Shown piece after piece: positions 11,369 to 20,164 of a stretch of DNA of 64,000 bases. The DNA comes from an uncultured Lachnospiraceae bacterium (GTDB lineage: Bacteria; Bacillota; Clostridia; Lachnospirales; Lachnospiraceae). The position numbers were made by a program, and so were the translations under genes. Position 1 is the first letter of the stretch, and each line of letters starts with the position of its first letter. The stretch covers positions 11,633 to 75,632 of the forward strand of contig CABUBX010000003.1 of NCBI GenBank assembly GCA_902489925.1. The letters are read 5' to 3'. A model generated the notes under the pieces. It ran no database searches, had not been told where the DNA came from, and worked only from the letters and a program-made list of their open reading frames with translations.

Positions 11369-11394
11369 CACAGTTTGATTTGCGCACCGGCTGC

Positions 11395-11823
11395 CTATAT
11401 CGAAGGCTTACTGTGAAAAATAAACCTGCATACGAGCGGCCGGATAAAAACAGCCGCCTTCAGCGTCATCATGCCGGCAAAAACCCCGACAAAATGAACA
11501 AAGGGAAGCTTGAGTCCCGCAATAATTACGGCGATACTCAATATGAGACGAAAGCCATAGCCTCGTTTCATATGCTTTTCGGCATCCTCCGGCAATAATT
11601 CAAGGGCATCCTCAATTGAAACTGACATATGGACAGCCATAATCACCGAATAAATACTTCCCATAAGCACACCTGCGATAAAAGTCCATCTTATAGGCAA
11701 CAAAAGACCGACAACACACATCAATGCAGCCGCAGTCAAAATGCCTGCAATTAACTCAATGAGTGTCTGATTCGTTCTTTTTATGAGCGCTTTCATCTTC
11801 TCTGTGATATGCTTCATCATCAT
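11395..11823 (-). CDS. atpI: AtpI-like small membrane protein of the ATP synthase operon
   Basis: A protein of about 142 residues with four predicted membrane spans (TLIELIAGILTAAALMCVV, WTFIAGVLMGSIYSVIM, LILSIAVIIAGLKLPF, VHFVGVFAGMMTLKAAVF). Its place before atpB and its hydrophobic layout fit the poorly conserved AtpI/subunit I group, thought to help c-ring assembly or ion supply. The start at 11823 has AGGG 5 bases upstream; an ATG four codons earlier is possible. It overlaps the preceding gene. Confidence 0.75.
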   Translation of the reverse strand: MMMKHITEKMKALIKRTNQTLIELIAGILTAAALMCVVGLLLPIRWTFIAGVLMGSIYSVIMAVHMSVSIEDALELLPEDAEKHMKRGYGFRLILSIAVIIAGLKLPFVHFVGVFAGMMTLKAAVFIRPLVCRFIFHSKPSI

Positions 11824-12052
11824 ATTCCCTTTCATCCTTCAGCAGTGTCTTTGTTGATTCATACATATTTCTGTAAGCCGCCAATATTCCGAGGATAATA
11901 AAGACAGGCAGCAAAAATCCTGTATGAAACACTTCGTCCAGCCATCGCCCCAAAAAGAAGCACAGCACGATAGGCACAAGCATATTCAGTCCCAGCTGGG
12001 TTACGAGAGCCAGCGCGCGAACAGCGTCCCTGTGGCTTTTCTTCTTATTCAC
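11756..12052 (-). CDS. atpZ: AtpZ/AtpI-family protein, first gene of the atp operon
   Basis: A protein of 98 residues with two membrane helices (ALVTQLGLNMLVPIVLCFFL and FLLPVFIILGILAAYRNMY) and a charged C-terminal tail. This matches the AtpZ family, proposed to bring Mg2+/Ca2+ to the synthase or assist assembly. The start is a GTG at 12052 with AGGAGG 8 bases upstream; a GTG six codons earlier overlaps the ribosome site. The 3' end overlaps the AtpI-like gene by nearly 70 bases in another frame. Confidence 0.8.
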   Translation of the reverse strand: MNKKKSHRDAVRALALVTQLGLNMLVPIVLCFFLGRWLDEVFHTGFLLPVFIILGILAAYRNMYESTKTLLKDEREYDDEAYHREDESAHKKNESDTH

Positions 12053-12143
12053 TGCAACAACCTCCTGCACATATACATCACTAATATTACCACAAACACT
12101 TTCATTATGCTATTATTTTCGCAATAATTTTTTTTAAAGAAAT

Positions 12144-12181
12144 CGGAGGTTTGATGTTATGTAAACAAATCAAACCTCCAA
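12144..12181 (-). terminator. Terminator after the dCMP deaminase gene
   Basis: GGAGGTTTGAT and ATCAAACCTCC form an 11-12 bp stem with a loop of about 12 bases, followed on the minus strand by GATTTCTTT. It separates the upp/dCMP deaminase unit from the atp operon, whose promoter should lie just downstream (about 12071-12140); I could not fix a convincing -35/-10 pair there. Confidence 0.65.
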
Positions 12182-12196
12182 AACTTCACTGATATC

Positions 12197-12682
12197 CTAT
12201 ACTGTAAACTCGATTTTACGCCCCGTCGCCTCGTAGCGGCGAAGCTTTACGCCCGCTGCCTTAAACATCATCTTCGATGCAATAACCGCTGCCGTATCCG
12301 CATACTTATCGTCACCGTAAATTACTTCACGTATGCCGCTCTGAATAATGGCTTTGGCACATTCATTGCACGGAAAAAGCGATACATAAAGCTTGGCGCC
12401 CTCAAGGCTGCCGCCGCGGTAATTTAAAATGGCATTAAGCTCACTGTGAGTCACATAAACATACTTTGTCTCCAACGGCTCGCCCTCTCTGCCCCACGGA
12501 AATTCATCGTCGGAACAGCCCATCGGAAAACCGTTATAACCCATTGATAAAATCTTGTTATCACTGCTGACAATACATGAGCCGACCTGACTGTTCGGGT
12601 CTTTTGAGCGCAGCGCCGCCAGCTTTGCCACACCCATAAAATATTCATCCCAGCTTATATAATCCTGTCGTTTTTCGCCCAT
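12197..12682 (-). CDS. dCMP deaminase family protein (ComEB-like)
   Basis: A protein of 161 residues with the zinc-dependent deaminase signature: HSELNAI (the HxE motif) and PCNEC, plus NSQVGSCIVSSDNKILSMGYNGFP near the N-terminus. The family converts dCMP to dUMP in thymidylate supply; some members are called ComEB. It lies 15 bases after upp on the same strand, so the two form a pyrimidine salvage unit. Confidence 0.9.
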   Translation of the reverse strand: MGEKRQDYISWDEYFMGVAKLAALRSKDPNSQVGSCIVSSDNKILSMGYNGFPMGCSDDEFPWGREGEPLETKYVYVTHSELNAILNYRGGSLEGAKLYVSLFPCNECAKAIIQSGIREVIYGDDKYADTAAVIASKMMFKAAGVKLRRYEATGRKIEFTV

Positions 12683-12697
12683 TCTCTCACCTGTCCT

Positions 12698-13330
12698 CTA
12701 TTTCGTTCCGAAAATTCTGTCACCGGCATCGCCAAGACCCGGAACAATATACTTATGGGAATTTAAGTGGTCATCTAAGGCACCGATAAAAATGTCAATG
12801 TCCGGATGTTCTTCGGCAAGCTTTTTTACACCCTCCGGTGCCGCAATAATGCAAAGGAAATGAATCTTTTTTACACCCTTTTCTTTAAGCATCGTAATCG
12901 CTGCCGCAGCCGAACCTCCTGTGGCAAGCATCGGGTCAACGACAAATGTTTCTCTCTCATCACAATCTGCCGGAAGCTTGCAGTAATACTCGATTGGAAG
13001 CGCCGTCTCTGGGTCTCTGTAAAGACCGATATGACCGACCTTTGCTGCCGGAACCATACTGAGCATACCTTCAACCATACCAAGACCTGCTCTTAAAATA
13101 GGCACAACCGCCATCTTCTTGCCTTTTAATTCCTTCACCGTTGTCTTACAAATCGGTGTTTCAATCTCCACATCGGTCAGCTCAAGATTTCTTGTTGCCT
13201 CATAGCACATCAGCATGGCAATCTCACTGATTAAATTTCTGAAATCTCTTGAGCCTGTCTCTGTCCGTCTGATAATGCCAATCTTATGCTCAATCAACGG
13301 GTGATTCATTACATGTATTTTTTCATTCAT
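12698..13330 (-). CDS. upp: Uracil phosphoribosyltransferase
   Basis: A protein of 210 residues with the PRPP-binding loop [15 protein letters not shown] and the uracil-binding C-terminus [17 protein letters not shown]. It makes UMP from uracil and PRPP. Size and motifs are standard. It lies between rpiB and the dCMP deaminase gene, all on the minus strand. Confidence 0.97.
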   Translation of the reverse strand: MNEKIHVMNHPLIEHKIGIIRRTETGSRDFRNLISEIAMLMCYEATRNLELTDVEIETPICKTTVKELKGKKMAVVPILRAGLGMVEGMLSMVPAAKVGHIGLYRDPETALPIEYYCKLPADCDERETFVVDPMLATGGSAAAAITMLKEKGVKKIHFLCIIAAPEGVKKLAEEHPDIDIFIGALDDHLNSHKYIVPGLGDAGDRIFGTK

Positions 13331-13370
13331 GATTTTTCTCCTTTAACTTTGCTCGCTTTCATCTTATCTT

Positions 13371-13802
13371 TTACTGTTTTTCAATCTGATTAATTCTTCT
13401 TATATGACGCTCATCATTTGAAAATGGTGTCGTCAAAAATGTTTCCACAATCTTTAAGGCAAGTCCTGTGCCGACAACTCTGCCGCCAAGGGCAAGGACA
13501 TTGGCATCATTATGCTCTCTTGTTGCCTCCGCCATAAAGCAGTCTGTACAAAGAGCCGCACGCACACCCGGTACCTTATTGGCTGCAATAGAAATACCAA
13601 TACCTGTACCGCATACTAAAATACCTTTGTCACACTCACCTTTTGCCACAGCCTCACCGACTGTTCTTCCATAAACAGGATAATCTACGGAATCTGTGGA
13701 ATAAGTACCGTAGTTTTTGTACTCATAGCCATGAGCCTCCAAATACTTAATAATCTCCTGCATTAATTCATAACCGCCATGGTCGCATCCAAGTGCTATC
13801 AT
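13371..13802 (-). CDS. rpiB: Ribose-5-phosphate isomerase B
   Basis: A protein of 143 residues of the RpiB/LacA/LacB family: MIALGCDHGGYELM at the N-terminus with the catalytic-site Asp-His, and GILVCGTGIGISIAANK. It interconverts ribose-5-phosphate and ribulose-5-phosphate and could feed PRPP to upp next door. The AGGAGG site is 8 bases before the ATG. Confidence 0.95.
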   Translation of the reverse strand: MIALGCDHGGYELMQEIIKYLEAHGYEYKNYGTYSTDSVDYPVYGRTVGEAVAKGECDKGILVCGTGIGISIAANKVPGVRAALCTDCFMAEATREHNDANVLALGGRVVGTGLALKIVETFLTTPFSNDERHIRRINQIEKQ

Positions 13803-13822
13803 AAAATTTTCCTCCTATAGTG

Positions 13823-13840
13823 ACGCCGCAGATGCGGCGT
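13823..13840. repeat. 18-base hairpin upstream of rpiB
   Basis: ACGCCGC and GCGGCGT pair across a four-base loop, with the ribosome site of rpiB about 7 bases beyond. It has no T-run on the minus strand, so it is more likely a processing or translation element than a terminator of tsaC. Confidence 0.55.
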
Positions 13841-13882
13841 TTAGTTTCTTTCATCTCATAGTATTGACTATTATTTTCTTAG

Positions 13883-14953
13883 TTACACACGGATTACCTG
13901 ATGACCGGCTGCCTTCAAAAGCCGGTTCATAATCGCCTGTCCGAGATTGCCTTCAAAAAATCCTTCCGAATAAATACAATCCACCTCATACTCATCCATG
14001 CGTCTTAAAATGTCATAAAGATTATGGGCAATCGTCGATGCATCGCTTCTTGTGCCGATACTTTCTACGATACTGCACACATAACGAGCCTTTGTCTCGT
14101 CTGTAGCAATGACTGCCGTCCTTTTGCCCTCGGCTGCTTTTTGTGCAGCAAGTGCATTAATCTTTTCAATCACGGCGTCGCTCTGCCCCTCCACAATCGT
14201 CAAATCACCTTTCGGCGCATAATGCTTATACTTCATCCCCGGCGCTTTCGGATGAACATCCGCTGATACTTCACCGCCGATTGCAGGGTCAACCAAAACC
14301 TCACCGAGCACCGCCTCAAGCATTGCCTTTGTAATATAGCCCGGTCTTAAAATCATCGGCACATCACCGGTCAAATCAACAATCGTAGACTCAATGCCAA
14401 TCCCGACCTGTCCGCCGTCAACAATCATATCAATGCGTCCGTCCATATCCTCAAAAACATGGTCTGCCGTCGTCGGACTTGGGCGTCCCGATGTATTGGC
14501 ACTCGGCGCAGCCACATAAGTTTTAGATGCTTTAATAATCGCCTGAGCTGCCGGATGTGACGGAAAACGGACTGCCACTGTATCAAGACCGCCTGTTGTC
14601 TCATAAGGCACCTTACGACTCTTTGGCACAATCATCGTCAAAGGTCCCGGCCAAAAAGCATCCGCCAGCTTATAAGCTGCCGCCGGCACATCATCACTAA
14701 GTTTACTAAGCGCCGCCGTATCTGCAATATGAACAATCAGCGGATTATCCGACGGGCGTCCCTTTGCGGCATAAATCTTCTCAGAAGCACGGGCATCCAG
14801 AGCATCACCGCCAAGACCATAAACCGTCTCTGTCGGAATCGCCACAAGACCGCCCTCGCGAAGAATACGTCCGGCCGCCTCAACAACCGCCGCATCCCCA
14901 TCAGACATCGGTGTATCTTCTTTTATATTTACACGATAAAACTTCGTAACCAT
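13883..14953 (-). CDS. tsaC: L-threonylcarbamoyladenylate synthase (Sua5/YwlC type)
   Basis: A protein of 356 residues with the YrdC-like domain (GGLVAIPTETVYGLGGDA, KGRPSDNPLIVHI, SANTSGRPSPT) and the extra C-terminal Sua5 domain (after HPKAPGMKYKHYAP). It makes the threonylcarbamoyl-AMP used for the t6A37 tRNA modification. The start is uncertain between ATGs at 14962 and 14953; the second gives the usual N-terminus, and neither has a strong ribosome site. Confidence 0.94.
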   Translation of the reverse strand: MVTKFYRVNIKEDTPMSDGDAAVVEAAGRILREGGLVAIPTETVYGLGGDALDARASEKIYAAKGRPSDNPLIVHIADTAALSKLSDDVPAAAYKLADAFWPGPLTMIVPKSRKVPYETTGGLDTVAVRFPSHPAAQAIIKASKTYVAAPSANTSGRPSPTTADHVFEDMDGRIDMIVDGGQVGIGIESTIVDLTGDVPMILRPGYITKAMLEAVLGEVLVDPAIGGEVSADVHPKAPGMKYKHYAPKGDLTIVEGQSDAVIEKINALAAQKAAEGKRTAVIATDETKARYVCSIVESIGTRSDASTIAHNLYDILRRMDEYEVDCIYSEGFFEGNLGQAIMNRLLKAAGHQVIRV

Positions 14954-15098
14954 CCTAAACATCTGCTTTCTAAATATACTTCCTGTCCATTATAACAGAA
15001 AATACAAAAAATGAAAATACAAAACTTCCCAAACCAATATCACAACCGTTATCATTTCGTATATATTTATATTCCAGTTAATTTTATTATACATTATA

Positions 15099-15830
15099 CT
15101 AAAAAGCCGCAAGCCACCGCACAATCCCGATATGTATTGCCCACGCCAGTTTTTCCTGATAGTTTTCATCACAAAGCTTTGCCGCTTCTTCTTCATTGGA
15201 TAAAAAACCGCACTCCACAATCACTGCGGGTATTTCGGATTTTTTCAAAATATAGTAGCTGTCATTTTCCTTCGCCTGACGCGTATTCTCACCGTCAGCA
15301 TTTTCTATAAGACTTTCTTGTATGTACTGTGCCAACACCCTGCTTTTTTCAGATGTTTTATAATAAAATGTCTGTGCCCCCTTATACCTGCTGTCTGTAA
15401 AGCTGTTTTGATGAATACTTACCGCAAGCACAGCCCCCGATGTATTCATCATCTCAATGCGCCTTTTCATATCCTCCCGCTTTTTGTTTTCACTGCCTTC
15501 GCTGTAAAGGCCGTTATCATCGGTTCTTGTCATCATCACATGAAACCCCTGATGTTCAAGATTTCTTTGAAGCTTCTTTGCAATCGCCAAATTTATGTCT
15601 TTTTCCTTTTCTCCGTGAATCCCCACTTTTCCCGGGTCATTGCCGCCGTGTCCACTGTCAATAACGACCGTTATCTTACCATTCTCCGGCGCATACGCCG
15701 AAATCCCCTCTGTCGGATAACTCATTACATTTTTTCCGAAACCAATAATTTCTCTGAAATCAGCACAATAAAATACAGCAGCAAAAACAGTCAGCAGCAA
15801 AAGGCTTCGCTTTACATAACTTCTTTCCAT
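15099..15830 (-). CDS. cwlD: N-acetylmuramoyl-L-alanine amidase, CwlD-like
   Basis: A protein of 243 residues with an N-terminal membrane anchor or signal (VKRSLLLLTVFAAVFYCA) and an Amidase_3 zinc hydrolase domain: VVIDSGHGGNDPG (first His), EKDINLAIAKKL (Glu), SIHQNS (second His) and VIVECGFLSN (catalytic Glu). CwlD removes peptides from muramic acid to make spore-cortex muramic lactam; length and layout fit it. The start at 15830 has AGAGGG 6 bases upstream; the frame opens earlier without a ribosome site. Confidence 0.87.
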   Translation of the reverse strand: MERSYVKRSLLLLTVFAAVFYCADFREIIGFGKNVMSYPTEGISAYAPENGKITVVIDSGHGGNDPGKVGIHGEKEKDINLAIAKKLQRNLEHQGFHVMMTRTDDNGLYSEGSENKKREDMKRRIEMMNTSGAVLAVSIHQNSFTDSRYKGAQTFYYKTSEKSRVLAQYIQESLIENADGENTRQAKENDSYYILKKSEIPAVIVECGFLSNEEEAAKLCDENYQEKLAWAIHIGIVRWLAAF

Positions 15831-15959
15831 AAATCCCTCTGAAATATTACTTACTAAAATATATGCCCTCTGAAATACAAATTGACCGGACAAATTATTT
15901 TAGCCGGTCAACCGATAACTTATATATTCTTTTCACTGACAGATAATTTTAAATTCTAT

Positions 15960-16598
15960 TTATTCTTCACTTCTTTCTCTCTCCTCGGCCTCCCGTTTCG
16001 AATAAACGCAGCCGCAGTAGTTTTGCCGATACAGCCTATGCTCGGCTGAAAGCTCAACCGAACGCTTATAGCCGTTTTTCTTTTTGAAATCCGACGGCAA
16101 ATAGCTGATTCCGTATTCCGCGCCGAGCCTCTGTCCGATTTCGTTAAGTTTTTCGGCATTTTTAAGCGGGGAGATTGTCAGCGTCGTTGTAAAATAATCA
16201 TAACCGCCCGCTTTTGCCTCTTTTGCTGCTTCTCTCAGTCGAAGCTCATAACACTTAAAGCAGCGCTCGCCGCCCTCTTTAACCGTCTCAAGTCCCTTTG
16301 CCATTTCAAAAAAGCATTCCGGCGCATAGGCTCCTTCCATAAAACGCACCGGATGGACAAAATTCATCTCCCGGATAAGGCGCTGCTGCTCGTCTGAACG
16401 CGCCGAATATTCCTTTGGCGGATAAATATTCGGATTATAATAAAATATCGTGATTTCAAAATAACGGGACAGATATTCAAGACAATAGCTGCTGCACGGT
16501 GCGCAGCAGCTATGTAATAAAAGCTTTGGTACTCTATTTTCCTTTTGAAGCTTTTCAATCAGTCTGTCCAGCTCTTTCTGATAATTAATCTTATTCAT
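15960..16598 (-). CDS. queH: Epoxyqueuosine reductase QueH
   Basis: A protein of 212 residues of the former DUF208 family. Cys-rich motifs HSCCAPCSS (Cys31, Cys32, Cys35), ERCFKCYELRL and YRQNYCGCVYS match the Fe-S and metal ligands of QueH, which performs the last step of queuosine synthesis in place of the B12-dependent QueG. It lies 11 bases after the GH18 gene on the same strand. Confidence 0.95.
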   Translation of the reverse strand: MNKINYQKELDRLIEKLQKENRVPKLLLHSCCAPCSSYCLEYLSRYFEITIFYYNPNIYPPKEYSARSDEQQRLIREMNFVHPVRFMEGAYAPECFFEMAKGLETVKEGGERCFKCYELRLREAAKEAKAGGYDYFTTTLTISPLKNAEKLNEIGQRLGAEYGISYLPSDFKKKNGYKRSVELSAEHRLYRQNYCGCVYSKREAEERERSEE

Positions 16599-16609
16599 AA
16601 ATCATCTTC

Positions 16610-18361
16610 CTAGAAAAAACTGTTAATTACACTCCAAACATCGGCATTTTCCTGCTGTCCAAGCTTCCAGCAGGCTACACCGGCAAGGTCATACTTTTGA
16701 ATGAGTGACATTTTATTTTTAACGGCAGTGCTGTCTTCAATCCACATCTGATACTGATTGCCGTCAACATCACTCTGATAAGCAACGTAATTCAATCCGA
16801 GTTCTTCAAGATAAGTCGGCGTTACATTGTGCTTTGCAATAATTTCCTGAATTGTTGTCATACCGTAATTGCCGTCAATCTGAAGACCCTCCGGCATCGT
16901 CTTCCATACTCTTGTGTAAAACGGAATACCGTTAATAACCTTATTATTAGGAACCGACGCAAGCGTATCAATAATTCCCTGCTCTACAAAGCCAATAGAA
17001 GAACCCGGCCCTGCCTCGGCACTTCCTGCGGTATATTCATCATAGCCCATAATCACAAGATAATCCGCAAAAATATTCTGCTCTGCCCGGTCATAATGCT
17101 TTGTATACATCGGCACATAATTATCAATAGAAAGCACTAAGTTGTTTTTATGGCATGCCTGTGAAAGCTCTCTCACAAACTGCATATAGTTTCTTGCCGC
17201 ATTTTCAGATTCTTCCGGCACCATAATCTTTTCAAAATCAAGATTAATACCGTCAACGCCGGCCTGTACGGCATAAGAAATCAACTGGTTTACAGCCGTC
17301 TCACGCTTTGATGTATATGCAAGCACCTCATCTACCATACTTCCGCTGAAATCGCCAAGGTCGCCGCTCTCACCGTTTGGAAACTGATTTGAAAAAAGCG
17401 CCCATACCTTCATGCCCTTTGCATGAGCCTTCTGCACATAATCCGCCGATGCAATGCTGCGGATATTGCCCTCTGTATCATTAAAGGCAAACCATGTCGG
17501 TGAAATGACATTCACGCCGCTGACACTTTCTGTATCGGCATCAAAATTTTCATTGGCCGCCTGCGACATCACCTGATGCCACACCATCTTAATTTTGCTG
17601 CCGTCGCCAAGCGGTGTCCATGCTTCTACATTGTACTGAGGAAGCTCAGGCGCCTGCGGTGTCACTGTCTGCGTCTCACCGGAAAGATACTTATCGGCAA
17701 GCCAGCCGATATAGCCGTCTGAAGAAGCGACCATCGTCCACTCGTCATAAGAATCATCCAGCACATAAAACTGCTCGCCGGCCTTTGCTTCTCTGAAAAC
17801 ATCAGCCTTGATGCCGCCGCGGTATCGAAGATACGTATCCTTCGCCACAGTCACCATCTTACATTCATCCCACTTTGTGCGAATGACAAGTCGATTCGGC
17901 TCTGTATACTGGCCGATTTCCATCTGTGTAAATAACTTCAGAAAATCAACAGCCATATAAAGCTCTCCGTCAATAGTCTTCACAGGTGCATAATCAAGAT
18001 TCTGAGCATCTGCACCGAGATAGTACAGATTTTCCTCCGGTTTCACCTTCACGGTAAAATCATGGCCTGTGTAAATCAGTATGGCTTCATTGGCATCCCA
18101 GTAAAAACGGCTGTTAATCTCAGCCACAACACCGGAAAGGCTTAAATAAACCCGTCCGTCCTGTTCAATGCCCTTGTAGTCCTTAATCTCATTATTAAAA
18201 GTTACCGTATACTGATTTCCCGAAATTTCATAAGTTGCTTCATAATTTAACGGTTCTTCGCTTTCGGCATTTCTGTGCATAATAAAACCGCTGAGTGCAA
18301 CCGCACCCATGACAACGATTAAAATGATTGCCAGAATCACCCCAACTATCTTACGTTTCAT
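16610..18361 (-). CDS. Spore-type glycoside hydrolase family 18 protein with SH3 domain
   Basis: A protein of 583 residues: N-terminal membrane anchor (IVGVILAIILIVVMGAVAL), a copper-amine-oxidase-N-like domain (~residues 60-160), an SH3-type wall-binding domain (~170-230) and a GH18 barrel from ~260. The catalytic motif DGINLDFE has the full DxxxDxE pattern. Relatives include YaaH-like cortex hydrolases. The ATG at 18361 has GGAG 5 bases upstream. It probably acts on peptidoglycan outside the membrane; a link to sporulation is inferred from the family. Confidence 0.9.
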   Translation of the reverse strand: MKRKIVGVILAIILIVVMGAVALSGFIMHRNAESEEPLNYEATYEISGNQYTVTFNNEIKDYKGIEQDGRVYLSLSGVVAEINSRFYWDANEAILIYTGHDFTVKVKPEENLYYLGADAQNLDYAPVKTIDGELYMAVDFLKLFTQMEIGQYTEPNRLVIRTKWDECKMVTVAKDTYLRYRGGIKADVFREAKAGEQFYVLDDSYDEWTMVASSDGYIGWLADKYLSGETQTVTPQAPELPQYNVEAWTPLGDGSKIKMVWHQVMSQAANENFDADTESVSGVNVISPTWFAFNDTEGNIRSIASADYVQKAHAKGMKVWALFSNQFPNGESGDLGDFSGSMVDEVLAYTSKRETAVNQLISYAVQAGVDGINLDFEKIMVPEESENAARNYMQFVRELSQACHKNNLVLSIDNYVPMYTKHYDRAEQNIFADYLVIMGYDEYTAGSAEAGPGSSIGFVEQGIIDTLASVPNNKVINGIPFYTRVWKTMPEGLQIDGNYGMTTIQEIIAKHNVTPTYLEELGLNYVAYQSDVDGNQYQMWIEDSTAVKNKMSLIQKYDLAGVACWKLGQQENADVWSVINSFF

Positions 18362-18426
18362 AATATCTCCTTTACTTTTGACATCGTTATTATCTTCCCG
18401 TTCCATGACGGTGTTATACACAATGA

Positions 18427-18455
18427 ATTATACACTAAGATTTGAAAATAGGCAA
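18427..18455 (-). promoter_or_regulatory. Promoter of the GH18-queH unit
   Basis: On the minus strand TTGCCT (18450-18455) is followed after 17 bases by TATAAT (18427-18432). It looks like a vegetative sigma-A promoter rather than a sporulation one. Confidence 0.7.
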
Positions 18456-18516
18456 ATGTTTATTGACAGATACCTGCTCATGTTTTGGGGAAAGGCGCAT
18501 ATAATAAGAATAAGTC

Positions 18517-18546
18517 TTTACAGTATGTATATTTTTGAGGTATACT
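18517..18546 (+). promoter_or_regulatory. Promoter of mecA
   Basis: TTTACA (18517-18522), an 18-base spacer and TATACT (18541-18546), with a second TATAAT overlapping at 18546-18551. The mecA ATG is about 85 bases downstream. Confidence 0.6.
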
Positions 18547-18635
18547 ATAATGTAGCTGCGGGCAAGGCTTGAAAACTGCCCGATTGGCTGTCTAATATCA
18601 TGTAAATATAAAACTCAGATAAAAGGGGTGATTCC

Positions 18636-19415
18636 ATGAAGCTTGAAAGACTCAGCGAAAATCAAATTCGCTGCACACTAGACAAAACAGACCTCACTGA
18701 CAGACATCTCAAATTAAGCGAGCTCGCTTACGGCACTGAGAAGGCCAAGGCATTATTTCATGAAATGATGACTCAGGCTTCTGAAGAACTCGGATTCGAA
18801 GCTGACGATATACCGCTTGTCATTGAAGCAATCCCTGTTTCCAGTGACTGCATTATTCTGATTATTACAAAGGTTGAAAGCCCTGATGAGCTGGATACAC
18901 GTTTTTCCCGTTTTTCCTCAGCCATCCATCAAGATGCTGAGACAGAGACGGATGCCACTGACTTCGACTCAGAGAACTATAAGGGTGCCGACGAAGTCCT
19001 CAACATGTTTAAAAAGATTAAAGAAGATGTCTTCCAGGCGATTCAGGAAGCGAAAGCAGCCGGGGTAATTCCGGAAGAAGAAGCGCCGGAAGGTGAGACA
19101 GAAGCTACTGCAAAAGAAGTCGAGCTGACAAAGCTTTTCAGCTTTGATGATTTAAACGATGTCACTTTGCTTGCAAAAGTGCTCGGTTCTGCCTTTAAGG
19201 GCAGCAGCACACTTTATAAAAATCCGATAACCGGCATCTACTATTTAGAGATGAACAACAAACATCTCTCCCCGGAGGACTTCAACCGTATCTGTAATAT
19301 CGCCACTGAATACGGACACTGTGAAAAATATACCGAGATGATGTCCGCTTACTTCGGTGAGCATTATGACTGTCTCATAAAAAATAAGGCTCTGCAAGTT
19401 CTCTCAAAACTTTAA
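18636..19415 (+). CDS. mecA: MecA-family adaptor protein
   Basis: A protein of 259 residues with the MecA N-terminal domain (MKLERLSENQIRCTLDKTDL), an acidic linker (~residues 95-160) and the C-terminal ClpC-binding domain (KLFSFDDLNDVTLLAKVLG). MecA delivers substrates to ClpCP and stimulates ClpC assembly. The gene stands alone on the plus strand with its own promoter and terminator. Which substrates it serves here cannot be told. Confidence 0.88.
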   Translation: MKLERLSENQIRCTLDKTDLTDRHLKLSELAYGTEKAKALFHEMMTQASEELGFEADDIPLVIEAIPVSSDCIILIITKVESPDELDTRFSRFSSAIHQDAETETDATDFDSENYKGADEVLNMFKKIKEDVFQAIQEAKAAGVIPEEEAPEGETEATAKEVELTKLFSFDDLNDVTLLAKVLGSAFKGSSTLYKNPITGIYYLEMNNKHLSPEDFNRICNIATEYGHCEKYTEMMSAYFGEHYDCLIKNKALQVLSKL

Positions 19416-19433
19416 CAGCGCCTGTGTTTACTG

Positions 19434-19466
19434 CAAAAAAGGCTGACATCCCGTCAGCCTTTTTTA
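19434..19466. terminator. Bidirectional terminator between mecA and the DUF1858 gene
   Basis: A GGCTGAC/GTCAGCC stem is flanked by six A residues on the left and six T residues on the right, so it can stop both converging genes. Confidence 0.9.
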
Positions 19467-19475
19467 TACATGATT

Positions 19476-19685
19476 TTAGTTATTGCCTGCTAAAAAGTCG
19501 TTAATCTTTCCAACAAGCTCGTCAGCATCAATACCGTGAACCATCGCTGCTTCTTCGATTGTCTCCATCTGTGATGATGGGCATCCAAGGCAGTGCATGC
19601 CGATTCCTAATAAAATCGGTGCCACACCGGCGTCAATTCTCAGTAAGTCACCAATCATTGTTTCTTTTGTCACCTGCTGTGCCAT
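19476..19685 (-). CDS. DUF1858-domain small protein
   Basis: A protein of 69 residues (MAQQVTKETMIGDLLRIDAG, then HCLGCPSSQMETIEEAA). The DUF1858 domain often accompanies hybrid-cluster or Fe-S proteins and carries a conserved CxxC-like CLGCPSS motif; its role is unknown. AAGGAGG lies 8 bases before the ATG at 19685; the longer frame to 19754 is not supported. It is divergent from the ferredoxin gene. Confidence 0.85.
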   Translation of the reverse strand: MAQQVTKETMIGDLLRIDAGVAPILLGIGMHCLGCPSSQMETIEEAAMVHGIDADELVGKINDFLAGNN

Positions 19686-19867
19686 AATAAATTCCTCCTT
19701 ATGATTAATCATACCGGGAACAGTCCGCATAGGCTTTCCGATCCCCAGTCTCATTATTTCCAGTCAATCTGTATTATAATACATAAACTTTGCTTTTGCA
19801 ACTGTATCATTTCTAAAATTAGTCAGACCTAACGTTCAGGAAAATCCTGTTGTTTTTAAATTTATAC

Positions 19868-19896
19868 TTGTCTAAAATTGTCTTTTGTATTACAAT
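19868..19896 (+). promoter_or_regulatory. Promoter of the ferredoxin gene
   Basis: TTGTCT (19868-19873), 17 bases and TACAAT (19891-19896), about 45 bases before the ferredoxin start. Confidence 0.7.
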
Positions 19897-19941
19897 AGGA
19901 AATGTATTCACAAAGTTTGATTTTTTAAGGAGGTAAGTACA

Positions 19942-20112
19942 ATGGCATATGTAATTTCTAACGATTGTATCTGCTGTGGTTCTTGTGAGGGCGAATGTCC
20001 AGTTGGCGCTATCAGCGAAGGCGATGGCAAATTCGAAATCAACGCTGATTCTTGTGTAGATTGCGGTACATGCGCAGCTGCATGCCCAACAGGTGCTATT
20101 TCTCAGGAATAA
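19942..20112 (+). CDS. 2[4Fe-4S] clostridial ferredoxin
   Basis: A protein of 56 residues with two CxxCxxCxxxCP motifs (Cys9-Cys12-Cys15-Cys19 and the later CVDCGTCAAACP). Each is followed by a GAI-type turn. It is the small electron carrier used with pyruvate:ferredoxin oxidoreductase, hydrogenase or Rnf in anaerobes. AAGGAGG stands 9 bases upstream of the ATG. The first motif has an extra cysteine (CICC). Codon use favours common codons, as expected for an abundant protein. Confidence 0.96.
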   Translation: MAYVISNDCICCGSCEGECPVGAISEGDGKFEINADSCVDCGTCAAACPTGAISQE

Positions 20113-20133
20113 TTATCTGACAAGTTTATTGAC

Positions 20134-20163
20134 AAAAAACCATCCGCTTCGGATGGTTTTTTT
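20134..20163. terminator. Bidirectional terminator after the ferredoxin gene
   Basis: CCATCCG and CGGATGG pair across CTT, flanked by an A-run on the left and eight T residues on the right. It also serves the converging MerR-type gene. Confidence 0.92.
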
Positions 20164-20164
20164 G

